Notes: a model not told the origin generated them from the sequence alone. Positions 11,107 to 23,332 are shown, numbered from the stretch's first letter. The stretch: DNA of 64,000 nucleotides from Morella rubra (GCA_003952965.2 CM025853.1:2758271-2822270); one strand, 5' to 3'. Translations and numbers: made by a program.

Positions 11107-14100
11107 ATGGCAAAATATCCCGAGCCGTCTCTTCTTCTCCTTCACATCCTCTTCCTCTCCTTGCTTTCAGTGAACATCACAGCATCACCAACAACGCAAG
11201 CTGAAGCTCTTATCAAATGGAAAAACAGCCTCTCCACTCCTCCTCCTTTCAGCTCATGGTCTCTCACCAACCTCAAAAATCTTTGCAACTGGACAACCAT
11301 TGTCTGCGACTCATCCGGAACAGTCTCAGAGATAAACCTCTCTAGCGCCAGCCTCAATGGAACGCTGGCCCAGTTCAACTTCACTGCATTTCTAGACCTC
11401 ACTCGCTTAGACCTCAGCAACAACAATCTCAGCGGACCAATACCACCAGCCATCGGAAGCCTCTCCAAGCTTACTTACCTGGACATGGGCCTCAACTACT
11501 TCGACAACTTAATACCTTCGGAGGTAGGCCAGTTGACGGAGCTTCGATACGTAAGCTTGTACAGCAACTATCTGAACGGTTCAGTCCCGTATCAGTTTAG
11601 CAATCTTCGAAAGGTATGGTACTTGGACCTTGGATCAAACTACTTAGTAAATCCAGACTGGTCTAAGTTTTCAGGCATGCCATTGTTGACTCGTCTTAGC
11701 CTTTCTTTCAATGAACTCACTTCAGGGTTCCCGGGATTTATACTTGATTGTCACAACTTGACTTACTTGGATCTATCCCTGAATAAGTTTACTGGACCGA
11801 TACCAGAATTGGTATTTACCAATCTGGGCAAGCTTGAATACCTAAATTTTACTGATAACTTATTCCAAGGACCATTGTCACCGAACATTTCCAAGCTTCC
11901 TAAGCTCAAAGATCTTCGTCTCGGTCGAAACCAGCTCAGTGGTTTAATTCCACAAGATATCGGTTCTCTGTTGAATCTTCAACTCATAGAAATGTACAAC
12001 AATTCGTTGGAAGGGAGACTTCCTTCCTCAATAGGCCAGCTCAGGAAGCTCTCGCACCTCGATCTCAGAATGAATGCCTTGAATTCTACAATTCCTTCTG
12101 AGCTTGGCTTTTGTTCTAATCTCACCGTCTTGGCCATGGCTCAAAATTCACTGACGGGGGAATTGCCTTTGTCCCTGACCAACCTGACAAAAGTTACAGA
12201 ATTGGGCTTTTCTGAAAATAAGCTTTCTGGTGAGATCTCGCCTCATTTTCTATCCAATTGGACGGAGTTGACATCATTGCAACTTCAGGACAATCTTTTA
12301 TCTGGAAAAATCCCAGCAGAAATAGGCCTATTGACAAAACTCCAATACCTTTATCTGTATCATAATCAGCTCTCTGGCTCAATTCCTTCCGAGGTCGGAA
12401 ACTTTGAAGATTTGGTGGAATTAGACCTTTCACAAAACCAGCTCTCTGGTCCAATTCCTCTAACGATGTGGAACCTCACAAACCTACTCACTTTACAACT
12501 TTTCTCCAATAATCTCACTGGCACAATCCCACAAGAAATTGGGAATATGACATCGCTGCAAATTCTGGATCTCAGCAGTAACCAGCTCTACGGGGAGTTG
12601 CCGGACACCATTTCTGGCCTCAGTAATTTAACTGCAATCTCTCTTTTCACCAATAAGTTCTTGGGCACTATTCCGTTAGACTTTGGGAAGTATAGTCCTC
12701 TGATCAATGTTAGCTTTTCCAACAACAGTTTCTCTGGAGAACTGCCACCTGAATTATGTAGCAGCTTTGCTCTTCAGGATTTCCTGGTGAACAACAATAA
12801 CTTCACAGGGCCATTGCCAGAGTGCTTGAGAAATTGTTCACAGCTAAATAGAGTACGGTTTGACGGGAACCGATTCAACGGAAACATTACACATGCATTT
12901 GGAGTTCATCCAAATCTTTATTTTCTTACTCTTAGTGACAATCAATTCGTTGGTCAAATTTCACCCGAGTGGGCACAATGTGAATCTCTCACAAATTTAC
13001 AGATGGGCAGAAACAGAATTTCTGGCAAGATACCCCTTGAGCTGGGGAATTTGACTCAATTGCGCCTTTTGGAGCTGGATTCTAACAACTTGTCAGGGGA
13101 AATTCCAAGTGAACTGGGAAATTTAAGCCTGCTGTACAAGCTCAATCTGAGCAGGAATGATTTGACGGGAGAGATTCCTCGGAGTCTTGCCGGTTTGAGT
13201 GAGCTTGAGGATCTTGATTTGTCCGAGAACCAATTGAATGGAAGCATACCAAGAGAGCTTGAGAATTGTGGGGGATTATCAAGCTTGGTCCTTAGCAACA
13301 ACCACCTGTCTGGTGAAATACCTCCAGAGCTTGGTAACTTAATTGCGTTGAGGTACTTGTTGGATCTCAGCAGCAATTCACTCTCGGGAAGTATACCTCA
13401 AAACCTTGTAAAGCTTTCATCATTGGAGAGTCTTAATGTTTCACATAATCAACTCTCTGGGAAAATTCCAGTTTCATTTTCCAACATGGTTAGTCTACGC
13501 AATACCTCCATTGATTTTTCTTACAATAAGCTAACAGGTCAGATCCCAACTAGTAAAGCTTTCGAAGAAGCACCGGCAAAAGCTTATGTTGGAAACTTAG
13601 GCTTGTGTGGAAATGCAGAAGGACTAAATCCTTGCTATACAGATTCCGAAAAGCCGAATCATTCAAAAACAATTCTACTAGCCGTCCTCATTCCAGTCTG
13701 TGGCCTGTTATTGCTTGCAACAATTGTTGCCGTCATAATATATTACCGGAAAAGTCAACTCCTCGATGAAGAAATCAAAACAATTGGAGACTCTGACCAG
13801 AAGACTGAGTCTATCATATGGGAAAGAGAAGGTAAGTTCACATTCGGGGATATTGTCAAGGGCACAGAGGACTTCAATGAAAGGTACTGCATTGGAAAAG
13901 GAGGATTTGGAAGCGTTTACAAAGCGACATTGCCAACAGGTCAATTTGTTGCAGTTAAAAAACTTAACATGTCAGACTCCGGTGACATCCCAGCAGCCAA
14001 TCGCAGTACCTTTGAGAACGAGATTCGTGTATTGACAGAAGTTAGGCACCGGAATATCATCAAACTTCATGGGTTCTGTTCCGCCAGGGGTTGCATGTAC

Positions 14101-14945
14101 TTGGTTTATGAATACGTAGAGAGAGGCAGTTTGGGAAATGTATTGTATGGGATGGAAGGGAAAGTTGTGTTGGACTGGTATACGAGGGTGAAAATTGTGC
14201 AAGGTCTGGCTCATGCAATTGCTTACTTGCACCATGATTGCTTTCCACCAGTTGTGCACCGAGACATAACTGTCAATAACATATTGCTCGAGTCAGATTT
14301 CGAGCCTCGGCTGTCAGATTTTGGCATTGCAAGATTGTTGAGTCCAGACACTACTAACTGGTCAACAATTGCTGGGTCTTATGGCTACATGGCTCCAGGT
14401 ATGCTAGCGATCAAAGTGTTTCATTTTTGTTCTGGTTATAGCCAGATGTTTGTTGGTCTCCTGTTCATTTTTTAAGCTGAACTGGCTTCGCATTGCTGAT
14501 ACTGTTTCATCGAGAAGAATTTGATTTGATTTTTTATGGATGTCCAGAGCTTGCACTCACTATGCGGATCACTGATAAATGTGATGTTTATAGCTTTGGA
14601 GTGGTGGCACTAGAACTTATGATGGGTAGGCACCCAAGGGAGCTCCTAGCTTCCTTGTCAACAACGGCAATGGTGGTTTCAGACAGGACTGAATTTCTTC
14701 TAAAGGATGTTCTAGACCAAGCTCTCCCATCACCCGCAGGCCAAATAGTGGGGGAAGTGGTGTTTGTAGTGACCATTGCGTTACTATGTGTGCGTGACAA
14801 TCCAGATTCAAGACCCTCCATGCGTTTTGTGGCACAAGAACTCTCACGTCGGACCCAAGATTGCATTTCCGACCCCTTTGAGATGATCACCATTAGCAAG
14901 CTTCAAGGTCTTGAATGGAAAAAACAAAGTGGCAGTGAAGGGTGA
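11107..14945 (+). CDS. LRR receptor-like serine/threonine kinase, MIK2-like (1229 aa, 2 exons)
   Basis: Coding exons 11107-14398 and 14548-14945; the 149-bp GT-AG intron splits the glutamate codon of the APE motif and splicing restores YMAPELAL. The protein has a hydrophobic signal peptide (about 1-27), an N-terminal LRR cap, roughly 25-28 leucine-rich repeats (about 99-810) of the LxxLxLxxNxLSGxIP plant type, a transmembrane helix (about 855-879) and a cytoplasmic kinase domain from about 910. Visible kinase features are the glycine loop [11 protein letters not shown] near 930, lysine K951, HRD at 1051-1053, DFG at 1071-1073 and APE. All catalytic residues are present and it is an RD kinase. 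It should sit in the plasma membrane sensing an extracellular ligand. Best family match is MIK2/At1g35710-type LRR-RLKs; the ligand is unknown. A CT-rich leader lies just before the ATG. Confidence 0.92.
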
Positions 14946-16410
14946 GTTTTTTCAGTGTTTGACAGAGGGCTTTGACAGGAGTGCATTGTACAATATTCAT
15001 TCCATTCCAGGTATCAAGACATAGTGAATGAGATTGTTTTTTTTTTTGATAGTGAATGAGATTGTTGAAAGTTATATTTGCCAGAGATTTTCGCAAATCT
15101 GTCAACTTCAGGGCGTGTATAAAGCGAAATCAAACTCAAATTTCCCCACATGAACAGTAGCTTAAGTGACGGCAATCTTGACCCCTAATACTGCTACATT
15201 TGCCTAGTGCGTATAACCTCCTTCTCACTGTAAACACTTCACCTGCCATAGCTATCCCAATTTCTCCAATCTCTTTCCTCGGGAGAAACCTCATGATCTC
15301 CTATCATTTTCCCTCCGGCATTTGTATTTTTACCAAAAAAAATTGGTCTTTTTGGCATTTCTTTCTTCTTCTTCTTTTTTCCCCTCTGAGCAGTTTCTGA
15401 TGGCTAAACAAGAGAAACTCATCCCGTTTATTGTCCCTTTCTTTTCTGGTCACTCAAAAATTGGACTTTTGACTGAGAGAAAATGCTTAGATAGTTCCTG
15501 GAAAGCCAGCACTAGCCAACATGGCACATTGGCTCTGACTGGGACACACCAGGCTAATGGCTCCAAAACATTCGGCATCCTCTTCAAGCCTGAAAACACG
15601 GGGCATATTCGGAGATGTATCTCATCTTTCAAGTCAAAGGCTGCATTGATGAGAACCGTTCCCGGTTGAATTGAAGTCCTTTGAGCCGTAATCCTCACGA
15701 CATGAAAGTAAATTATATGGTTTACAGTTCTCTAGAATCCGAAGTAGATGTACTTAAAGTCAGCCTGACAAAGCTGCACATTTTCTTTTCTCTGTCTCTG
15801 TTGCAGCAGTGGGGAGTATTATAAAGAAGAGGAACCATCTTTATTTCTAAATAATAATTCAAGTAATTAAGTTCATTATTTCTGGTTATAATCTCGATTC
15901 AAACATGATTCAAAACTCAGAGTTGAGATGTTCAGAGTCAAAATTTTGGGTCTTAAAAATTTTAGCCCTAATAAAATAATTATATAAAAAAAAAATTTCT
16001 ATCAAATTATCACTTTTTACTCTAAATAAATATAAAAAAAAATTAATTCAAATAATCTATTTTTTTATTTTATTACCAACTCTAACACTCTAAAATTTTT
16101 ATCACCCTATAAATTCGATAATCAAACACCACTGGGCATGCATTGCCGACTCTGGGAGTTATAATTTATCAGCTTCTTCATAAACTCTTGAGTTAGTGTT
16201 CTAGTGTCGTGGAAGCCTCCTGAACAATCAAGCTGTGGGTCTAAACTTTATTTAAGGAGCTGGAGGTGTCGACTATGTATAGTATATGTCAACTTTCTGT
16301 GGATAGTCAAAAAGCGGTTTTGGCTCCTTTCTGTAGTCTAATGGCAAAACAAGTCAGGTTTGTCTTATGTCACCAACAAGTGGTTTGCTGTCGGACATCC
16401 TTTGAATTTG
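14946..16410. other. Intergenic DNA downstream of the receptor kinase
   Basis: The first few hundred bases are presumably 3' UTR of the kinase gene; TAGTGAATGAGATTGTT occurs twice around a T-run (15020-15065). An open stretch at about 15320-15670 is readable on both strands but matches no family I know and has no splice context. The interval 15840-16130 is A/T-rich and MITE-like without clear ends. Confidence 0.4.
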
Positions 16411-16641
16411 GCTCTCTTTTTTTTTTTTTTTTTTTTTTTCTCTCTCTAAGCAAACGTTGAATTTTTACTGAAAACATTACATCAATCCTGAATACAAATA
16501 AGCATCTAAGAGTAGTTGCAATGAGCGAGGCATAAAATCCATAACAGCAATATTAAAGACCTAATAAGTCATATATCTAATAGCTTCAAAGGCCTAATAC
16601 ATATGGATCAAAGGACCCATAATTTTGAAATAGGTCTGAAG

Positions 16642-17094
16642 TGAAGCATAATTGAGAGAACTTATAAGCGGAAGATGGATCACTAACCTCCAGTCATAGT
16701 TATTCAAGTGTGGAAACAAGATGACAGTCAGGACAATTCTTTCAAGAAACTCAAGAGAAACTTACTCACTATTACTGTAAAATGGAGAATTTTGGGTAGA
16801 GGTTTTCAGCCTATACTATCTCACGTAAAAACCTTGTGTTTTGATGGAACATCACAGGCATCTTTATAGATAGGCCAAGACCAATATCCACGTTCAACGT
16901 CATATCACCCACTTCCCTTCCATCAAGGAGATAGTGGAGATACACATAACGTCAACTAACGTCAACAAGCCACTAATATCTCAACAACCCAATTTTGAAT
17001 TTTGAATAAAATAGATAATATAATAATATTAATTTAAAAACCAAACGTAACATGTGAGCCACTTAAGTCTCAAATATTAAGACACGTGCTAACA
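16642..17094 (-). repeat. Copia 3' LTR (453 bp)
   Basis: Starts TGAAGCATAATTGAGAG and ends GTGCTAACA on the plus strand, with TG...CA termini. Nearly identical to 22878-23332. Target duplication TGAAG lies directly to its left. Confidence 0.97.
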
Positions 17095-17105
17095 TTCTCC
17101 CACTT
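17095..17105 (-). other. Copia polypurine tract
   Basis: On the minus strand AAGTGGGAGAA lies directly before the 3' LTR. This is the expected position and composition of the plus-strand priming site for reverse transcription. Confidence 0.85.
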
Positions 17106-17430
17106 GGCTCATATGATACATCTGAATGTTTGATTGGGTGATAGAGATTAAAACTGTATATGGCCATGAGTAAAATTACTCAAACTTTATACTTGAAAGA
17201 TACAATACACGAATCATGGCGGTTTTGTCTGTGATTAATCAACATTCCCTTCCATGTATTACAATGTACTATCTTTCTAAGGAAATTCCTTATGTGGTGA
17301 TACTTTTATGAGCAACTTCCAATAAGTCACTCTTGGTCCAAATTGTTTCAATGGACTATATAGGAGCAAACATTTTATGTGCACAAAATTACTTCATTGA
17401 CAATAAATAAGTACGATAAGAAATGAGATC

Positions 17431-20400
17431 TTAAGCATGAAGTGAACTAATTAATCCCATGCTCTCTATATGTTTCAAATACATCTTAATTGAGAGTGCC
17501 TTTGTCATGGGATCAGCAATCATCGAGCCCGTACTAATGTGTTCAATAACCACTTCTTGTACCTTAATTCTTTCTCTGACAGCAAGATACTTTATGTCAA
17601 TATGTTTACTTCGGCTCCCACTTTTGTTGTTTTTTGAAAAGAAAACTGCTGCCAAGTTATCACAGTAAATCCTTATTGGCTTGGATATCGAATCCAACAC
17701 TTGAAGCCCTGTGATAAAATTCTTTAACCATTTTGCCTGTGAAGTTGTCTCAAAGCATGCAATGAACTCTGCTTCCATAGTAGATGATGCAACAATCGTT
17801 TGTTTTGCACTCTTCCATGAAATAGCACCTCCTGCTAGCATAAAGACATATCCAGAAGTGGACTTTCTAGAATCTTGACACCCAGCAAAATCTGAATCTG
17901 AGTATCCAACCACTTCTAGATTGTCTACATGCTTATAAGTGAGCATGCAATCCTTGGTCCCTTGTAGATATCTCATAACCCTTTTTGCAGCCTTCCAATG
18001 GTCCATTCCTGGATTACTTTGATATCTGCCTAACATTCCCACAACAAAGGCTATATCAGGTCTTGTACAGACCAATGCATGCATTAAACTGCCAACTGCA
18101 GATGCATAGGGAATGTTTTCCATATCTTTCCTTTCTAAATCAGTTTTCGGACACTGATTTAAACTGAATTGATCGCCCTTTATAATTGGTGCTGCATTAG
18201 GTTTGCAATCACTCATCTTGAATTTCTCCAGAACTCTTTCAATGTAAGCTTTATGAGACAGTCCTAATGTCCTTTGAGACCTGTCTCTATGAATCTCTAT
18301 GCCAATGACATAAGAGGCTTCACCCAAATCTTTCATTTCAAAGTTCTTAAAAAGAAAATTTTTAGTATCATACAGTAGGGCCCAATCATTAGTTGCAAGT
18401 AAGATGTCATCAACATATAGGACTAAGAAAATGAACTTACTCCCACTGACCTTAAGGTATATACAGTTATCTACAATGTTCTCCGTGAAACCAAAAGAAG
18501 TAATTACATTGTGAAACTTTAAATACCACTGTCGGGATGCTTGCTTTAGTCCATATATAGACCTTTTTAACTTGCAAACTTTATTATCACTTTGATTAGA
18601 ACAAAATCCTTCAGGTTGTTTCATGTATACCTCTTCTTCAAGATCTCCATTTAGAAAGGCCGTTTTCACATCCATTTGATGTAGCTCTAAATCAAAATGA
18701 GCTACAAGGGCCATGATTATTCTAAATGAGTCTTTCTTAGAAACTGGAGAGAAAGTGTTATGGTAATCAATGCCTTCTTTCTGTGTGAAACCCTTGGCTA
18801 CCAATCTGGCCTTATATCTCTCAATGTTACCATATGAGTCTTTCTTAGTTTTGTAAACCCATTTGCAGCCTACAACTTTGACTCCCTTTGGCAACTCAAC
18901 AACATCCCAGACTTGATTTTTAGCCATAGAGTCCATTTCTTCTTTCATGGCATCATACCAAACCTTTGAGCTTTCCCCACTCATGGCTTGTGTAAACGAG
19001 ATGGGATCATCATCTTTGGGTCCAACATCAAAGTCAGACTCTATTAAATACACAAAGTAATCACCAGAAATGGCTGATCTTTTTACCCTTGAAGATCTCC
19101 TAAGACCTTGACTCTCACCCATACCATGTGGGCATCGATTTTCAAGTTCAACATTAACATGTTCCTCTTGAGGAGGAGGTAGTGATTCTTGATTTGATTG
19201 TCCCTCCAAGATATCATGTTGATATTCCTGAAGGATAATCATTTCACTATTGTCCATAACTGCAGAATCTTGATTCTGTGTTTCCTCCCACTCTATCCTT
19301 CGAGGAATACTCCTTAGATTAATGTCATCATCCTCAATGAATTTTGCATTTCTGGCTTCAACAATTCTAGGTGTATGCGAGGGACAGAAAAATTTATAGC
19401 CTTTTGATTTTTCTGCGTAACCAATGAAGTATCCACTGACTGTTCTGGGGTCCAATTTCTTTAAGTACGGATTATAGATTTTGACCTCAACTGGACAACC
19501 CCATATGTGCAAATGTCTTAAACTCGGTTTCCATCCTTTCCATAACTCAAATGGCGTTTTGGGAACTGCCTTGGATGGAACTCTATTTAAGATATACACT
19601 GCGGTTTTCAAGGCCTCACTCCATAAAAATAGAGGAAGATCATTATTGCTCAATATACTTCTCACCATATCCATAAGGGTACGGTTTCGCCTTTCAGCAA
19701 CACCATTTTGGTAAGGTGATCCTGGCATAGTATATTGTGCAATGATGCCTTCTTCCTTAAGAAATTTCGCAAATGGACCCGGTCTTTGCCCTGACTCTGT
19801 GTATCTTCCATAGTATTCACCACCCCTATCTGATCTTACGATCTTAATCGTCTTGTCTAATTGTTTCTCCACTTCCTTTTTATATGTTCTGAAAGCATCT
19901 AGTGCTTCAGCCTTATTAAAGAGGAGGTAGAGATACATATAACGTGTATGGTCATCAATAAATGAGATAAAGTATCTCTGACCATTGAGACAAGGGGTGC
20001 TGAATGGACCACAGATATCAGTGTGTATGATCTCAAGTATATTACTACTCCTCTTGGCACTTTTACTGGTCTTGTTGGTTTGCTTTCCCTTTATACAATC
20101 CCGACAAATACCAAAATCAGAAAAATCTAGAGTCTGAATGACTCCATCATTTACTAATCTTTTCATTCGCTCTATGGAGATATGACCTAATCTCCTATGC
20201 CACAATATAGAGGAGGACTCATCATTAATGATACGTTTAGTACCAACACTATCATGCATAGTAAGGAGACTTTGTTCATAGGTAGGATCTAAGTTTAATT
20301 TATATAGACCATCCACTAAAGACCCTGAACCTATAAAAACAGAATTTTTAAACAAATGAAGATCTGAATCAACAAAGTCAAATCGAAATCCAGAAGGTAC

Positions 20401-21528
20401 CAGTCTAGATATTGAAACTAAATTTCTAGAAAATGAAGGAACATAAAAGGTGTTTTCAAGGTCCAAAATAAAGCCGTCTTTTAAAATAAGTCTAAAAGTC
20501 CCCACAGCCTCGACATGCGAACGCATCCCATTTCCTGAATAGATGCCTTGTTCACTTCCCATCGGCTTCCTTAGGCTGAGAAAGCCCTGCATGATATTGA
20601 CAACGTGAATTGTAGTACCCGAATCAATCCACCAATTATTATGATGAGCATTAATGAAATTAGATTCATAACACACTAGAGTATTGAGAGTACCTTTCTT
20701 TTCAAGCCATTGCTTGTATTTCTGGCAATCTTTCTTTTGATGTCCCTTTTTCTTGCAGAAGAAGCATGCATCTTTATGGCCATGTCGCTTGAATGACCCA
20801 TTTTCATTCTTCTTCCAAGGTCTACCACCAGTACTTTTGCCTTTCCTTCCTTGTCCCTTATGAGTGACAAAATTGGCACTCTCCAGATTTTCATGCTTTA
20901 ACCTCTCCTCTTCTTGTACACACATAGTAAGAAGTTCATTAATGGACCATTTTTCTTTATGTGTGTTATATGAAATTTTAAACGGTCCATATTCTGTAGG
21001 GAGAGAATTAAGAATGAGATGGACAAGAAAAGATTCTGAAATCTCAATCTCTAAGGACTTAAGTTGAGCTGAAATGTCCCTCATTTCCATTATGTGCTCA
21101 CGCACATTCCTAGATTTGTGATGCTTCATCACTGACAGCTTGTTCATTAGAGTGCTCGCCAATGCTTTATCAGAACTGATGAATTGTTCTTCAATGGCCT
21201 TGATATAGTTCTTGACATTTTCACATTGTGGAATGGATCCTCTAATGCTCTTGCTTACATGCGACTTAATGAGCATTAGGCTTAATCGGTTGGATCTCTC
21301 CCACCGTTCATATCCCATCTTTTCCACAACAGAACTTGATTCCGTGGGTACTGGAGGTTCATCCACACGGAGTGCCAAGTCAAGATCCATACACCCTAAT
21401 GTCAAGAGGATTTTGTCCTTCCAGTCCGAAAAATTTTCACCATTCAAGATTGGAATATGAGAATCATTTTTCAAAAAAGATGTAACAGCAACTGCAATAA
21501 CCAAGATTAAATTAATGCTTTGAAACAA
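17431..21528 (-). CDS. Copia gag-pol polyprotein (1365 aa)
   Basis: A single open frame with the domains in Copia order. Gag carries a UBN2-like region beginning around LNGENFSDW (about residue 29) and a CCHC zinc knuckle CFFCKKKGHQKKDC (about 255-268). The aspartic protease has WWIDSGTT (about 297-304). The pre-integrase zinc region LWHRRLGHIS and the integrase core follow, with RSDRGGEY near 564. Reverse transcriptase has VDVKTAFLNGDL and the catalytic YVDDILL near 1037. RNase H has SDSDFAG near 1208 and STMEAEF. The protease motif reads DSGTT where most relatives have DSGAT; the catalytic aspartate is kept. No frameshift or stop interrupts it. The first about 15 residues are unlike the family and follow a splice-acceptor-like TTATTGCAG on the minus strand, so the true start may lie in an upstream leader exon. 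Confidence 0.96.
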   Translation of the reverse strand: MFQSINLILVIAVAVTSFLKNDSHIPILNGENFSDWKDKILLTLGCMDLDLALRVDEPPVPTESSSVVEKMGYERWERSNRLSLMLIKSHVSKSIRGSIPQCENVKNYIKAIEEQFISSDKALASTLMNKLSVMKHHKSRNVREHIMEMRDISAQLKSLEIEISESFLVHLILNSLPTEYGPFKISYNTHKEKWSINELLTMCVQEEERLKHENLESANFVTHKGQGRKGKSTGGRPWKKNENGSFKRHGHKDACFFCKKKGHQKKDCQKYKQWLEKKGTLNTLVCYESNFINAHHNNWWIDSGTTIHVVNIMQGFLSLRKPMGSEQGIYSGNGMRSHVEAVGTFRLILKDGFILDLENTFYVPSFSRNLVSISRLVPSGFRFDFVDSDLHLFKNSVFIGSGSLVDGLYKLNLDPTYEQSLLTMHDSVGTKRIINDESSSILWHRRLGHISIERMKRLVNDGVIQTLDFSDFGICRDCIKGKQTNKTSKSAKRSSNILEIIHTDICGPFSTPCLNGQRYFISFIDDHTRYMYLYLLFNKAEALDAFRTYKKEVEKQLDKTIKIVRSDRGGEYYGRYTESGQRPGPFAKFLKEEGIIAQYTMPGSPYQNGVAERRNRTLMDMVRSILSNNDLPLFLWSEALKTAVYILNRVPSKAVPKTPFELWKGWKPSLRHLHIWGCPVEVKIYNPYLKKLDPRTVSGYFIGYAEKSKGYKFFCPSHTPRIVEARNAKFIEDDDINLRSIPRRIEWEETQNQDSAVMDNSEMIILQEYQHDILEGQSNQESLPPPQEEHVNVELENRCPHGMGESQGLRRSSRVKRSAISGDYFVYLIESDFDVGPKDDDPISFTQAMSGESSKVWYDAMKEEMDSMAKNQVWDVVELPKGVKVVGCKWVYKTKKDSYGNIERYKARLVAKGFTQKEGIDYHNTFSPVSKKDSFRIIMALVAHFDLELHQMDVKTAFLNGDLEEEVYMKQPEGFCSNQSDNKVCKLKRSIYGLKQASRQWYLKFHNVITSFGFTENIVDNCIYLKVSGSKFIFLVLYVDDILLATNDWALLYDTKNFLFKNFEMKDLGEASYVIGIEIHRDRSQRTLGLSHKAYIERVLEKFKMSDCKPNAAPIIKGDQFSLNQCPKTDLERKDMENIPYASAVGSLMHALVCTRPDIAFVVGMLGRYQSNPGMDHWKAAKRVMRYLQGTKDCMLTYKHVDNLEVVGYSDSDFAGCQDSRKSTSGYVFMLAGGAISWKSAKQTIVASSTMEAEFIACFETTSQAKWLKNFITGLQVLDSISKPIRIYCDNLAAVFFSKNNKSGSRSKHIDIKYLAVRERIKVQEVVIEHISTGSMIADPMTKALSIKMYLKHIESMGLISSLHA

Positions 21529-22861
21529 TGACTATAATTTGAATCAACCAATGTCAAATTCAATAACAAAATCTAAACCTTCCTGTGGGTAGAGGTTGCG
21601 TAATGCATTAGATTTATTTATAGCTTTTCTAATAAGACTAGCGGTTTATCTAAATATTTTAGAAAAGGAATCCTATACCTGCGGGTATTTAGTATCCCCT
21701 TTCCTAATATTTAAACCACTATCTTATTCCAATCAAGTCTCACAAATGATTACCTCCCTGTAGGGCCAAGTAAACACTTACATGCCATGACTTAATTGCA
21801 ACATGGATATGAAGCCAATTTAAAAACTTTAATAAAACATCTACGTGTCATAAGATGCTGTGGCTAATCTTAACACAATGATGTTCATGCTTTTTAATGT
21901 GGCTCAATCCAGCCCTTATCAAAATCAGATTCATGCCAAACATATAAAGTCCACCAAATTTAAAGGCATGCTTTCATGATTGTACAATGCTCATGATAGA
22001 GAAAATTAATCGAATAATCATCCAAGCATGTGATATGTTATACCAATAGTGAAGTCTAATAAAACATATCACAATAGTTCACACAAAGCAAACATATTAG
22101 TAACATACCACAGAAAATGTTACTGGAACGGCGGAACAGTAAAATTACCGGAAACAACTTCAAATATCATAGAAAATGTCAGTGCTGCCTTTTCGGTAAA
22201 TTCCAACAATAACGTAAGTATCTTCACGTTAACCGAAACAAAAATTCAAAACATATCCAGCTCTGTTTTGTTTTAATAAAATCCGGTAACAGATGTTAGA
22301 ATAACGTTTAATATTAACATTCAAAAGTTCCAGTTAGGTTCTGTTTTGACACTGCAAATGCTGGAATTACAATATTCAAAATTGCGGTTTGCAAAAACAA
22401 TTCAAAATTTCGGTCGGTCACCCTTGTGAATAAAATATTCAAATCTTTGTAAACATATTTGAAATGAATGCGATTAAAAGATTCCAAAACTCTGAAACCT
22501 TCGAATAAGGTACATTCATACAATTCCGAACCTACTTATTGAAATTTCCGTAGCAGGACCTTTAGCAACAGATAATAAAATTAAACCAAATTACTGTAGC
22601 TTATAGAAGGATCTAAAACAACAGAGACGCCAATACAAGTCGCATTAAAATTATCTCAAATCAAGAGAGAAATTGAAATAAAAGTGACGCTGGATGTAGA
22701 AAATAAAAGCAACCTTATTGACTGAACAGTGTCACTACGTTGAATATATCAAAAGAGTGTTTGATGCAAAAGAAAATATTGGATAATAGATATCAACGTA
22801 TTAAAAGTTTGAGTCATCGTAAAGGGAAATTATTTCACTAAACAACATGACATAGAGGTAA
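21529..22861 (-). other. Copia 5' leader
   Basis: About 1.3 kb between the primer-binding site and the gag start, long for a Copia leader. It lacks long open frames and holds several upstream ATGs. A pyrimidine-rich stretch ending TTATTGCAG lies inside the annotated reading frame, near its start, suggesting a leader intron; this is an inference. Confidence 0.7.
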
Positions 22862-22873
22862 GCTCTGATACCA
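22862..22873 (-). other. Copia primer-binding site, tRNA-iMet type
   Basis: Minus strand TGGTATCAGAGC, the standard complement to the 3' end of initiator methionine tRNA in plant Copia elements, four bases inside the 5' LTR boundary. Confidence 0.95.
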
Positions 22874-22877
22874 ATAA

Positions 22878-23332
22878 TGTAAGCATAATTGAGAGAACTT
22901 ATAAGCGGAAGATGGATCACTAACCTCCAGTCATAGTTATTCAAGTGTGGAAACAAGATGACAGTCAGGACAATTCTTTCAAGAAACTCAAGAGAAACTT
23001 ACTCACTATTACTGTAAAATGGAGAATTTTGGGTAGAGGTTTTCAGCCTATACTATCTCACGTAAAAACCTTGTGTTTTGATGGAACATCACAGGCATCT
23101 TTATAGATAGGCCAAGACCAATATCCACGTTCAACGTCATATCACCCACTTCCCTTCCATCAAGGAGATAGTGGAGATACACATAACGTCAACTAACGTC
23201 AACAAGCCACTAATATCTCAACAACCCAATTTTGAATTTTGAATAAAATAGATAATATAATAATACTAATTTAAAAACCAAACGTAACATGTGAGCCACT
23301 TAAAGTCTCAAATATTAAGACACGTGCTAACA
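22878..23332 (-). repeat. Copia 5' LTR (455 bp)
   Basis: Begins TGTAAGCATAATTGAGAG and ends GTGCTAACA on the plus strand. Partner of 16642-17094. Target duplication TGAAG follows at 23333-23337. Confidence 0.97.

Larger units (their letters stand above)
16642..23332 (-). mobile_element. Ty1/Copia LTR retrotransposon, apparently intact, minus strand
   Basis: A complete 6.69-kb element: 5' LTR at 22878-23332, primer-binding site, leader, one uninterrupted gag-pol frame (21528-17431), polypurine tract and 3' LTR at 16642-17094. TGAAG target duplications flank it at 16637-16641 and 23333-23337. The two LTRs differ by only about three changes that I can see (TGAAGC/TGTAAGC at the start, AATATT/AATACT, TTAAG/TTAAAG), so insertion looks recent. 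The element carries everything needed for autonomous retrotransposition. Confidence 0.97.

Noticed and set aside
11142..11468. Antisense open frames under the LRR kinase (also 12194-12454, 13056-13376 and others)
   Set aside because: Shadows of the biased codon use in the leucine-rich repeats.
15322..15698. Open frames on both strands at 15322-15669 (+) and 15450-15698 (-)
   Set aside because: Neither shows a known domain; no splice sites or promoter support.
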